From an uncultured Oscillospiraceae bacterium (lineage in GTDB: Bacteria; Bacillota; Clostridia; Oscillospirales; Oscillospiraceae), in assembly GCA_944386985.1 (NCBI GenBank), contig CALXDD010000027.1, positions 1-40,206 of the forward strand: 40,206 bases of DNA, given 5' to 3'. Below the pieces are notes generated by a model, which saw only the letters and a list, made by a program, of their open reading frames with translations, ran no database searches and was not told where the DNA came from. The stretch's first letter is position 1. Each line of letters begins with the position of its first letter. The position numbers and the translations under genes were made by a program. Below, one piece after another: positions 17,081 through 24,719 of this stretch.

Positions 17081-17109
17081 TTGACCGGAGGGAAAAAGTG
17101 TACTACAAT
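17081..17109 (+). promoter_or_regulatory. Promoter of the helicase gene
   Basis: TTGACC at 17081-17086 and TACAAT at 17104-17109 with a 17-base spacer. Confidence 0.72.
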
Positions 17110-17128
17110 AGAGGTCTGAAACAGACGT

Positions 17129-17150
17129 GGCGGCCTTTGGCCGCCCTTTT
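17129..17150 (+). promoter_or_regulatory. Attenuator-like hairpin in the helicase leader
   Basis: GGCGGCC (17129-17135) pairs with GGCCGCC (17139-17145) across a TTT loop, followed by CTTTT. It lies between the promoter and the helicase start, and the upstream gene is divergent, so it does not end another transcript. Confidence 0.45.
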
Positions 17151-17179
17151 CGGGAATACACACAGAAAGCGAGACGGTT

Positions 17180-19612
17180 ATGACGCAGGATTTCATCACA
17201 CGCTATTGTACTGCCCGGCGGGCGGTCATCGCCCGGCGGTATCAGCGACTGAATCCACAGCAGCGGGAGGCGGTGCTGACCACCGAAGGCCCTCTGCTGC
17301 TGCTGGCGGGGGCGGGCAGCGGAAAGACCACCGTCCTCATCAACCGGGTGGACAACCTGCTCACCTTCGGCCGGGGCAGCGACACGGACGAGGTGCCCCA
17401 GTGGGCCACGGAGGAGGACCTCCGCTTTTTGGAGGGCTTTCCGGAGCACCCCGCCCCGGAGGACTGGGCGGAGGCCCGGCGGCTGTGCGCCGTGGAGCCG
17501 GCGGCGCCCTGGTCGGTGATCGCCATCACCTTCACCAACAAGGCCGCCGGGGAGCTGAAGGAGCGGCTGGGGAAGATGTGCGGCGCCGCCGCCAATGACA
17601 TCTGGGCCGCCACCTTCCACTCCGCCTGCGTGCGGATTCTCCGCCGGGACATGGAGAAACTGGGGGAGGGCTTCACCAACAGCTTTACTATCTACGACAC
17701 CGAGGACAGCAAGCGGGTCGTTAAGGACGTGCTGAAGGAGCTGAAGCTGGAGGAAAAGGAGTTTCCCCTCCGGGCGGTGCTGTCTCAGATCAGCGCCTCC
17801 AAGGACAAAAACGAGAGCCGGACGGACTTCGCCAAGCGGATGGAGAGCGCCAACGACTGGCGGATGGTCCGTATCGCCAAAATCTATGAGGGCTATCAGC
17901 GCCGTCTGAAGGACGCCAACGCCCTGGACTTTGACGACATTATCCTCCACACGGTCCATCTCCTTCAGAAAAACGAGGAGGTCCGCGCCTACTACCAGCG
18001 AAAGTTCCGCTATGTGCTCATCGATGAGTACCAGGACACCAACCACCTCCAGTATCTGCTGGCGAAGCTCCTCACCGGGGAGAATGGCAACATCTGCGTG
18101 GTGGGCGACGACGACCAGAGTATCTACCGCTTCCGGGGTGCCAACATAGAGAACATCCTCAGCTTTGAGAAGGAGTATCCCGGGTCCCGGACCATCCGCC
18201 TGGAGCAGAACTACCGCTCCACCCAGAACATTCTGGACGCGGCCAATGCGGTGATTCGCAACAACCAGGGCCGGAAGGGCAAGACCCTTTGGACGGAGAA
18301 CGGCCAGGGGGACCCGGTGCAGATCAAGACCGTGTACAGCGAGAGCGACGAGGCGGCCTATGTGGCGGGGCAGATCCTGGCCTCCCGCAGCCGCGGTCTG
18401 GAGTGGAAGGACAGCGCCGTCCTCTACCGGATGAACGCCCAGTCCAACGCTCTGGAAATGGCCATGAAGCGCAACGGCATCCCCTATCAGGTGGTGGGGG
18501 GCCTGAAGTTCTTTGACCGGCTGGAGGTGAAGGACATGCTGTCCTACCTCTGCGTCATCAACAACAGCGCAGACGATCTGCGGCTGCGGCGGATCATCAA
18601 CGCTCCCGCCCGGGGCATCGGTCCCACCACTGTGGACCGGGTGCAGCAGCTGGCCTACCAGCAGGGGGTGCCCGCCTATGAGATTCTGCGGGAGGCAGAC
18701 GCCTACGCCGATTTAAAGCGCTCCGCCGAGAAGCTGATGGACTTTGTGAAGCTGATCGAGGATCTCCGGGACCAGGCGGACGAGCTGTCCCTGCCGGACT
18801 TCTATGATCTGGTGGTGGAGCGCAGCGGCTACAAGCTGGCCCTGGAGCAGAAGGGCGACATGGAGAGCCGGGGGCGGCTGGAGAACATCCAGGAGCTGCG
18901 CTCCAGCATCCTGCAGTTTTTGGAGAGCGACCCGGATGATCCTTCCCTGGCGGGCTTTCTGGACACGGTGGCGCTGTACACCGACCTGGACGGCGCCGAA
19001 ACCGGGGACAACGCGGTGACGCTGATGACCATGCACAGCGCCAAGGGACTGGAGTTCCCCAACGTCTATGTGGTGGGCATGGAGGAGGGGATCTTCCCCG
19101 GCATGCGCTGCATCGGCGAGAGCGAGGAGATGGAGGAGGAGCGGCGGCTGTGCTATGTGGCGATGACCCGTGCCAAGGAGCGGCTGACCATGACCAACGC
19201 CCGGCAGAGAATGCTCTTTGGCCGCACCACCTCCAACAGGCCCTCCCGGTTTTTGGAGGAGGTTCCGGCGGAGAACAGCATCTGGCAGGGCAAGCAGGAG
19301 CCCCGTGTCCGGGAGGAGATGGGCGGCTTTGACGGTGAGGAGCGCGCAGCGGTGCGGACCATGCCCACCCAGCGGCGGCGGCCCCGGCCCGCGCCGGACC
19401 GTGGCTACTCCGTCCACAGCGGCGGCAGTCCCACGGCGGATCTTCTCCAGCTCAGTCAGGGGGATATGGTGACCCACCGAACCTTCGGCAAGGGGATGGT
19501 GCTGTCGGTGCGTAAGATGGGCAACGACGCCCTGGTGGAAGTGGCCTTTGACCAGGTGGGCACCAAAAAGCTGATGCTCCGCTCCGCGGGGGTCCACATG
19601 CAGAAGCTGTAA
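17180..19612 (+). CDS. pcrA: UvrD/PcrA-type superfamily 1 DNA helicase
   Basis: An 810-residue 3'-5' DNA helicase for repair and removal of protein roadblocks. The Q-motif region LNPQQREAV precedes Walker A LLAGAGSGKTT (K49, T50). Motif Ia is ITFTNKAAGELKERL, motif II LIDEYQDTNHLQ (D282, E283), motif III VVGDDDQSIYRFRGA, motif IV LEQNYRST, motif V TMHSAKGLEFPNVYVVG, and motif VI CYVAMTRAKERL. The C-terminal TFGKGMVLSV segment is the Tudor-like domain of PcrA that contacts RNA polymerase. An insertion of about 50 residues sits between motifs I and Ia (about 60-110), absent from B. subtilis PcrA as I recall it. Start ATG has AAGCGAGACG upstream, a weak site. Confidence 0.93.
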   Translation: MTQDFITRYCTARRAVIARRYQRLNPQQREAVLTTEGPLLLLAGAGSGKTTVLINRVDNLLTFGRGSDTDEVPQWATEEDLRFLEGFPEHPAPEDWAEARRLCAVEPAAPWSVIAITFTNKAAGELKERLGKMCGAAANDIWAATFHSACVRILRRDMEKLGEGFTNSFTIYDTEDSKRVVKDVLKELKLEEKEFPLRAVLSQISASKDKNESRTDFAKRMESANDWRMVRIAKIYEGYQRRLKDANALDFDDIILHTVHLLQKNEEVRAYYQRKFRYVLIDEYQDTNHLQYLLAKLLTGENGNICVVGDDDQSIYRFRGANIENILSFEKEYPGSRTIRLEQNYRSTQNILDAANAVIRNNQGRKGKTLWTENGQGDPVQIKTVYSESDEAAYVAGQILASRSRGLEWKDSAVLYRMNAQSNALEMAMKRNGIPYQVVGGLKFFDRLEVKDMLSYLCVINNSADDLRLRRIINAPARGIGPTTVDRVQQLAYQQGVPAYEILREADAYADLKRSAEKLMDFVKLIEDLRDQADELSLPDFYDLVVERSGYKLALEQKGDMESRGRLENIQELRSSILQFLESDPDDPSLAGFLDTVALYTDLDGAETGDNAVTLMTMHSAKGLEFPNVYVVGMEEGIFPGMRCIGESEEMEEERRLCYVAMTRAKERLTMTNARQRMLFGRTTSNRPSRFLEEVPAENSIWQGKQEPRVREEMGGFDGEERAAVRTMPTQRRRPRPAPDRGYSVHSGGSPTADLLQLSQGDMVTHRTFGKGMVLSVRKMGNDALVEVAFDQVGTKKLMLRSAGVHMQKL

Positions 19613-19789
19613 AAATTTGTCCTCTCATACGCTGAGACGGGCTTTTTTGCCCGCTGACGTTTGTAGATTTGCTCTGTCGGTACCCGACGGGCGTTCGCTG
19701 CCTTGTCCTGCCTCCGGCGGGTGACTTTTCTCTCGGACGGACTACCGAACTGCAGTCTCCTCGCGGCATAGCCGCTGTGGCCTACGCTA

Positions 19790-19812
19790 AAAACATGCCG
19801 CCGGCATGTTTT
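19790..19812. repeat. 23-bp palindrome AAAACATGCCG-C-CGGCATGTTTT
   Basis: Two perfect 11-base arms around a single central C, with A4 and T4 ends. It could be a bidirectional terminator or a protein-binding site. It has no adjacent gene to serve. Confidence 0.6.
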
Positions 19813-19978
19813 CTTGACGCTGCGGGGTTCTAAGGACTCCCTTGTTCTGACGTGGAACGATTGTCTCCCATGACTATCGTTGGTTTTCTGCCCCCGACGC
19901 TCCGTTGACGTGTCCGGTACAGACTACAACCGCGCTTCGGCGCGCTCTATTGGTGGGTAGACGATGGTGCGTTCGTCT

Positions 19979-20179
19979 TAAGCCTTCCCCTGGGGGAAGG
20001 TGCCCCCGAAGGGGGCGGATGAGGGAAGTGGTATCGGAATTCAGCAAATTAATTCAGAGGTTGCTTGCCGTCGAATATGAACTCTTGATTTTTTCTCTGA
20101 GTTAGCTTGGAATTTTTGGGTGGCCCTCCCCTCATCCGCCACGGCTTTGCCGTGCCACCTTCCCCCAGGGGAAGGCTTA
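19979..20179. mobile_element. MITE-like element with 22-bp perfect terminal inverted repeats
   Basis: The left end (19979-20000, starting TAAGCCTTCCCC) and right end (20158-20179) are exact 22-bp reverse complements. A second inverted pair, GGCGGATGAGGG, lies inside (20014-20025 and 20129-20140). Each end also carries a 6-bp hairpin with a 3-base loop (left GCCCCC-gaa-GGGGGC, right CACGGC-ttt-GCCGTG). The centre (about 20027-20127) is AT-richer and has no gene. No transposase is present, so it would need one in trans. I could not identify a clear target-site duplication beyond a possible TA. Confidence 0.75.
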
Positions 20180-20335
20180 TGTTTGGCCTGGTGTAATTGT
20201 AGGGACCTCAACAACCACCGGAGCAGCGCGCTTGAAGCGCGGAAACAGGGTAAGTGTCACCCCCTTGCAGTGTCAGCCGCACAAGGTAACGACACAAATG
20301 GAACAAGACCTCCCATAATAGAAGTAAAAGGAGTT

Positions 20336-20355
20336 CTTAGAACCTTGGTTCTAAG
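20336..20355. repeat. Palindrome CTTAGAACC-TT-GGTTCTAAG
   Basis: Perfect 9-bp arms with a 2-base centre, followed on the plus strand by CTGATTTTTG. It is possibly a weak terminator or the border of an old insertion. Confidence 0.5.
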
Positions 20356-20364
20356 CTGATTTTT

Positions 20365-20394
20365 GCCTACTTTTGTTCAGCGACAAAAGCAGGC
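20365..20394. repeat. Imperfect hairpin GCCTACTTTTGT / ACAAAAGCAGGC
   Basis: Twelve-base arms with one mismatch flank a 6-base loop. I associate this motif with small dispersed repeats in Oscillospiraceae genomes, but copy number cannot be judged from one window. Confidence 0.45.
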
Positions 20395-20508
20395 CGCCGG
20401 AGGCACAAACACCTGCCAGTACACCGTCGGTCAAACCAGAACAAAAATCTTTGTCAGAAGCACACCCATTCTCACGAAAAAACAGAAAAATATTTTTTTC
20501 AAAAAAGG

Positions 20509-20536
20509 GGAACCTTTTAAAAGAAGCTCCGTCTAA
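20509..20536 (+). promoter_or_regulatory. ECF-sigma promoter, copy 2 (GGAACCTTTT / CGTCTAA)
   Basis: GGAACCTTTT at 20509-20518 and CGTCTAA at 20530-20536, 11 bases apart. CGTCTAA ends 51 bases before the DUF4358 start at 20588. It is the same motif as at 1151 and 23686. Confidence 0.78.
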
Positions 20537-20587
20537 ACCCGTGTTCCAATAAAAGCGGAGAATCATAAAATAAGGAGAACCATTGGT

Positions 20588-21073
20588 ATGAAAAAAGTAT
20601 TGTCTTTCTTTTTGGTGCTGGCTCTGGCTTTGGGTATGACCGCCTGCGGCAGCGGTAGCGGCAAGGACGCCGCTGAGACCCCCGATCTCCAGGCATATTA
20701 CGACGACTTGATGACCTCTCTGGGCGACAACGCCCCCATGATGATGGAGGTTACCGACGATCTGGTGGAGAGTATGTACCCCGGCCTCTCCAGCTATACC
20801 TTTAACCAGAAGGTGCTGCAGACCGCCGCCATTTCCGCTGTGGCCTTTGAGATGGCGCTGGTAGAGGTGGCCGATGAGGCTGATGTGGAGGCCGTCAAGG
20901 GCATCTTCCAGTCCCGCATCGACAGCCAGGTGGAGGGCGGCGCCATGTATCCCGCCACCATCGAGGCCTGGCAGAACGCGGAGGTCATTGTCAACGGCAA
21001 CGTGGTGGCCCTCATCGCCGCCGGCGAGAGCCAAACCGAGGCGGTGGACGCCTTTAACGCCCTGTTCCAGTAA
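20588..21073 (+). CDS. DUF4358 lipoprotein
   Basis: A 161-residue lipoprotein. The signal peptide with lipobox GMTAC places the lipidated Cys at residue 21, followed by a short Gly/Ser linker. The rest is a DUF4358 domain (about 37-161): YPGLSSYTFNQKVLQTAAISAVAFEMALVEV, then VKGIFQSRIDSQVEGGAMYPA and the C-terminal DAFNALF. Function is unknown. It is the first gene of a unit with the MBOAT and DHHW genes and has a paralogue at 23764. The ECF promoter upstream predicts envelope-stress control. The AAGGAG site is about 10 bases before the ATG. Confidence 0.85.
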   Translation: MKKVLSFFLVLALALGMTACGSGSGKDAAETPDLQAYYDDLMTSLGDNAPMMMEVTDDLVESMYPGLSSYTFNQKVLQTAAISAVAFEMALVEVADEADVEAVKGIFQSRIDSQVEGGAMYPATIEAWQNAEVIVNGNVVALIAAGESQTEAVDAFNALFQ

Positions 21074-21147
21074 ACCATCTATGCAAACTGCCGTGGCCCG
21101 GCGGCACGGCAGTTTCCCTGTAACCTCACTACGAAAGGAGGACGGCT

Positions 21148-22539
21148 ATGGTCTTTTCCGGTCTGCCGTTTCTATTCTTCTACCTGGTGGCGACGCTGGT
21201 CATCTATAAGCTCGCCCCGCTGAAGCTGCGCAATCTTGTCCTGCTCCTGGTCAGCCTCTTCTTCTACGGCTGGGGAGAGCCGGTGTACATTGTCATCATG
21301 TTCCTCTCCATCGCCGTGGACTATACCCACGGCATGCTGGTGGAAAAGTGGCGGCAGAACGACCGGAAAGCCCGCATGGCGGTGGCCTCCTCTGTCTTCA
21401 TTAACCTTCTCATTCTGGTTTTCTTCAAATATTACGATTTTCTGGCGGGCAGCGTCAATGCCGTCACCGGCTTAAACCTCCCCCTCACCGGGGTGACCAT
21501 GCCCATCGGCATCTCCTTCTACACATTCCAGACCATGTCCTACACCATCGACGTCTACCGCAAGGACGCCCCGGTGCAGCGCAATATCATCACCTTCGGC
21601 ACCTTCGTCACCCTCTTCCCCCAGCTCATCGCCGGTCCCATCATCCAGTACAAGTCGGTGGCCGACCAGCTTCAGAGTCGTCGGGAGGATCTGGAGAAAT
21701 TTGTCTCCGGTATCCAGCGCTTCTCTGTGGGCCTTGCCAAGAAGGTGTTGCTGGCTAACGCTGTGGGCAAGCTGTGGGATACCTTCCTTGCCACCGACAC
21801 CGCTCAGCTGACGGTGCTGGGGGGCTGGCTGGGGCTGATTGCTTACGCCTTCCAGATCTACTTCGACTTCTCCGGCTACTCCGACATGGCCATCGGCCTG
21901 GGACGGATGTTCGGCTTTGAGTTCATCGAGAACTTCAACTACCCCTATATTTCCAGGTCCGTGGTGGAGTTTTGGAAGCGCTGGCACATCTCCCTTACCA
22001 ACTGGTTTAGGGAGTACGTCTACTTCCCTCTGGGGGGCAACCGCTGCAGCCGTGCAAAATGGATTCGGAATATCCTCATCGTCTGGGTCCTCACCGGTAT
22101 CTGGCACGGCGCCGGGTGGAACTTCCTTTTGTGGGGTCTCTACTACGCCCTGTGGATGCTGGCGGAGCGGCTGTTCCTCGGCAAGTGGCTGGAACGCCTG
22201 CCAAGCGTCCTGCGCCATGTGTACACGATGGTTGTGGTGCTGGTAGGCTGGGGCCTTTTCGCCATTGAGAACATGGGCCAGCTGGGGGCATACCTGAAGG
22301 TGTGCTTCGGCGGCGGGGCCCTGTGGGACGCCTTCACCCTCTACGAGCTGAGAAGCTACCTCCCTCTGCTGGTGATTTTGTGCGTGGCGGCCACCCCGGC
22401 TCTCCGGAAGCTCTTCTTCCGCCTGCCGGAGAAGGCGCAGGATGTGCTGACTCCGGTGCTGGTGCTGGTCTCCCTGGTGCTGTGCACCGCCTCCCTGGTG
22501 GACGCCAGCTACAACCCCTTCCTCTATTTCCGCTTCTAA
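21148..22539 (+). CDS. MBOAT-family O-acyltransferase (AlgI/DltB-like)
   Basis: A 463-residue polytopic membrane protein of the membrane-bound O-acyltransferase family. The hallmark sequences are FPQLIAGPIIQY, YFDFSGYSDMAIGLGRMFGF, FWKRWHISLTNWFREYVYFPLGG and TGIWHGAGWNFLLWGLYYAL; the catalytic His is H320 in the last. AlgI-like enzymes move acetyl groups across the membrane onto extracellular polysaccharides, with an AlgJ/AlgX or DHHW partner that completes transfer. The next gene is a DHHW protein 13 bases downstream. No polysaccharide synthase is in the window, so the acceptor is unknown. ATG follows AAAGGAGG. Confidence 0.93.
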   Translation: MVFSGLPFLFFYLVATLVIYKLAPLKLRNLVLLLVSLFFYGWGEPVYIVIMFLSIAVDYTHGMLVEKWRQNDRKARMAVASSVFINLLILVFFKYYDFLAGSVNAVTGLNLPLTGVTMPIGISFYTFQTMSYTIDVYRKDAPVQRNIITFGTFVTLFPQLIAGPIIQYKSVADQLQSRREDLEKFVSGIQRFSVGLAKKVLLANAVGKLWDTFLATDTAQLTVLGGWLGLIAYAFQIYFDFSGYSDMAIGLGRMFGFEFIENFNYPYISRSVVEFWKRWHISLTNWFREYVYFPLGGNRCSRAKWIRNILIVWVLTGIWHGAGWNFLLWGLYYALWMLAERLFLGKWLERLPSVLRHVYTMVVVLVGWGLFAIENMGQLGAYLKVCFGGGALWDAFTLYELRSYLPLLVILCVAATPALRKLFFRLPEKAQDVLTPVLVLVSLVLCTASLVDASYNPFLYFRF

Positions 22540-22552
22540 GGAGGTGCGCAGA

Positions 22553-23656
22553 ATGAAAAAAGCAACACAGCGCCTCACGGCCATTCTCTTCTGCCTGTTC
22601 ATCGGCGGCTTCGGTGTGCTCCACATCCTCCTGCCGGACCGGCAGTTCTCCGAGGTGGAAAACCGCTATCTGGCCCAGTTTCCCACCTTCTCCTGGGAGA
22701 AACTGAAGGACGGGACCTACACCGCCGGGATTGAGACCTATCTCGAGGACCAGTTTCCCTTCCGGGACGATTGGATGGGTCTGAAGACCCGGTATGAGTG
22801 GCTCCTCGGCAAGCGGGAGTTCAACGACATTTACCTCTGCGGGGACCGGCTGATCAGCAAGGTCACCAAGAGCGAGAAGGCGGACAAGAACCTGACCTAT
22901 GTCCAGCAGCTGATGGAGAAAACGGACCTGCCGGTATATTTCGGCCTCATCCCCACCGCCGCTGAAGTTCTCCGGGACCAGCTGCCCGACGGCGCTCCCA
23001 CCATGGACCAGCTCAGCTACATTCAGCAGAGTAAGGACAGCGGGGCCATCTATGTGGATATGGCAGGTGTTCTGGCGGAGCACGCCGACGAGGACATCTT
23101 CTACCGCACCGACCACCACTGGACCAGTCTCGGCGCCTACTATGGCTATACCGCCCTCATGGAGGCCATGGGGGTGACTCCGGAGCCCTTGGGGGAGGCA
23201 GCCATCGTCTCCGAGGACTTCAACGGAACCCTCTACTCCTCCTCCGGCGTCCACTGGCTTACCCCGGACACCATGGAGCGGTATGTGGATGGGGAGGGGA
23301 TCACCGTCACCGTCAATGACGGCATGACCACCTCCACCCACGGCCTCTATGTGGAGGAGAACCTGGAGGGGAAGGACAAGTACACCTACTTTATGGGCGG
23401 CAACAACCCCCTCTATATCATTGAGAATCCCAACGCCCTCACCGACCAGAAGCTGCTGGTGGTCCGGGACAGCTACAGCGACTCCCTGGCCCCCTTCCTC
23501 AGCCAGTATTTTTCCGAGATCCATCTGCTGGATCTGCGGTACTACCGCACGCCGGTGGCCGCCTACGCCGAGCAGAACGGCATGGACGCCATCTTTGTGT
23601 GCTACAGTGTGGACAACTTCCAGAAGGACACCGACGTGGTGTATCTGGGGCAATAA
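22553..23656 (+). CDS. DHHW-family protein (AlgX/AlgJ-like acyl-transfer partner)
   Basis: A 367-residue exported or membrane-anchored protein with one N-terminal hydrophobic helix (about 10-27). The eponymous DHHW motif is at residues 187-190 in YRTDHHWTSLGAYYGY. A second SGNH-like motif, VVRDSYSDSLAPFL, has a candidate nucleophile S307. The N-terminal part SEVENRYLAQFP with EDQFPFRDDW is typical of DHHW proteins. These act outside the membrane with an MBOAT partner in O-acetylation. The start at 22553 has AAGGAGG 8 bases upstream; a GTG at 22544 is less likely. A strong terminator follows immediately. Confidence 0.9.
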   Translation: MKKATQRLTAILFCLFIGGFGVLHILLPDRQFSEVENRYLAQFPTFSWEKLKDGTYTAGIETYLEDQFPFRDDWMGLKTRYEWLLGKREFNDIYLCGDRLISKVTKSEKADKNLTYVQQLMEKTDLPVYFGLIPTAAEVLRDQLPDGAPTMDQLSYIQQSKDSGAIYVDMAGVLAEHADEDIFYRTDHHWTSLGAYYGYTALMEAMGVTPEPLGEAAIVSEDFNGTLYSSSGVHWLTPDTMERYVDGEGITVTVNDGMTTSTHGLYVEENLEGKDKYTYFMGGNNPLYIIENPNALTDQKLLVVRDSYSDSLAPFLSQYFSEIHLLDLRYYRTPVAAYAEQNGMDAIFVCYSVDNFQKDTDVVYLGQ

Positions 23657-23660
23657 AGAA

Positions 23661-23697
23661 GTTCCCGGTTTTTTTGAAAAAACCGGGAACTTTTTTT
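23661..23697 (+). terminator. Rho-independent terminator of the MBOAT-DHHW operon
   Basis: A perfect 14-bp stem, GTTCCCGGTTTTTT with AAAAAACCGGGAAC, and a 2-base loop (probably 4 in vivo), then seven Ts. The right arm plus T-run also forms the -35 element of the next promoter. Confidence 0.93.
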
Positions 23698-23713
23698 GAA
23701 AGCCGTCGTCTAA
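23686..23713 (+). promoter_or_regulatory. ECF-sigma promoter, copy 3 (GGAACTTTTT / CGTCTAA)
   Basis: GGAACTTTTT at 23686-23695 and CGTCTAA at 23707-23713, 11 bases apart and identical in spacing to copy 2. CGTCTAA ends 50 bases before the ATG at 23764. The -35 overlaps the 3' arm and T-run of the preceding terminator. Confidence 0.78.
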
Positions 23714-23763
23714 CTTTTCCAGTAAGGCCCGATGAGGCAAAGAGAAACAAGGAGGAACTGAAG

Positions 23764-24699
23764 ATGAAACAACTGATGGCGCTGATGCTGTCTCTGATGC
23801 TGCTGCTGGCCCTCACTGCCTGCGGCAACACCACCACAGATAATAACAAAGGGGATAACGACACCAGCGACAACAGCCAGCAGGATCAGGTGGATGGCGA
23901 AAACGACGTGACTGAGCCGGATGTGCCGGAGGATGTAGAGACTCCCACCGATGGGGATACCGCTGAGGACACCGAGAAGGAAGAGGAGACCAGTCCTGAG
24001 GAGAAGCCTCAGACAGGCAATGAGGAAACCAAGCCCGCCGCCGGTCTTACCCTCAGCAGCAAGGATTTCACCCTGTTTTCCGCCGGAAGCACCTATAAGC
24101 TGACCGTTACCGGCGGCGAAGGGGATGTGGTCTATACCAGCAGCAACGAAAAGGTGGCCACCGTGGCCAAGGACGGTACGGTTACCGCCGTGGCCCCCGG
24201 CCGGGCGGATATCACCGTCACCCGGGGCGACCTAAAGGCCAGCTGTGTGGTTCGCTGCAATTGGGAGGAGAAGGAGGAGACCAAGCCCGAGGAGAAGCCC
24301 TCTGAGAGCACCTCTGTTGATCTGTCCGCCTTCTATACCGATATGACCAGCAAGTATAGCTTCGGTACGCTTGAGAATTTCACCGGTGATGTTCTGGAGA
24401 GCTACTATCCGGGGATGAGCGCTGTGTCCACCAAGCAGTGCCTGATCATGGGCACCATGATGAGCATGAACAACGGCGAGTTCTGCCTGGTGGAGGTCAG
24501 CGACAGCAAGGACGTGTCCACGGTGAAGGACATTTTCCAGGCCCGGATCGACGGTATGATCAACGGCGGCGCCTGGTATCCCGGACCCACGGAGGAGTGG
24601 ACCAACAACAGCCGTGTGGTGTCCAACGGAAACTATGTAATGATGGTGGTCAATCCCGACTGCGACGCCATCGTGGACGCCTTCAACGCCCTGTTTTAA
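23764..24699 (+). CDS. Lipoprotein with Ig-like (BIG2) and DUF4358 domains
   Basis: A 311-residue lipoprotein. The lipobox LALTAC places the lipidated Cys at residue 20. A long acidic low-complexity linker (about 24-92, rich in Asp, Glu, Thr and Pro) leads to a BIG2-type Ig-like domain (about 95-162) with VVYTSSNEKVATVAKDGTVTAVAPGRADITV. A second short Glu/Lys/Pro linker leads to a DUF4358 domain (about 185-311) ending DAFNALF, clearly paralogous to the lipoprotein at 20588. The architecture suggests a surface protein held out through the cell wall. It has its own ECF promoter. Function is unknown. Confidence 0.87.
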   Translation: MKQLMALMLSLMLLLALTACGNTTTDNNKGDNDTSDNSQQDQVDGENDVTEPDVPEDVETPTDGDTAEDTEKEEETSPEEKPQTGNEETKPAAGLTLSSKDFTLFSAGSTYKLTVTGGEGDVVYTSSNEKVATVAKDGTVTAVAPGRADITVTRGDLKASCVVRCNWEEKEETKPEEKPSESTSVDLSAFYTDMTSKYSFGTLENFTGDVLESYYPGMSAVSTKQCLIMGTMMSMNNGEFCLVEVSDSKDVSTVKDIFQARIDGMINGGAWYPGPTEEWTNNSRVVSNGNYVMMVVNPDCDAIVDAFNALF

Positions 24700-24719
24700 G
24701 AGAAATTTTGCAGCAGCAG

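Larger units (their letters stand above)
19613..20587. other. 975-bp gene-free region rich in palindromes
   Basis: I see no credible gene on either strand: open frames are short, lack ribosome sites and have no recognisable product. The stretch holds a CGGGC-TTTTTT-GCCCG hairpin just after the helicase (about 19638-19653), a 23-bp near-perfect palindrome at 19790-19812, an AACGAT/ATCGTT hairpin at 19856-19881, a 201-bp MITE-like element at 19979-20179, a CTTAGAACC/GGTTCTAAG palindrome at 20336-20355, a GCCTACTTTTGT / ACAAAAGCAGGC hairpin at 20365-20394, and the ECF promoter of the next operon. It looks like an accumulation site for small repeats. Confidence 0.7.

Noticed and set aside
16583-18046. 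One 487-codon minus-strand gene
   Set aside because: Only the last 126 codons (from 16963) have a start signal, promoter and plausible protein; the rest runs antisense to the helicase.
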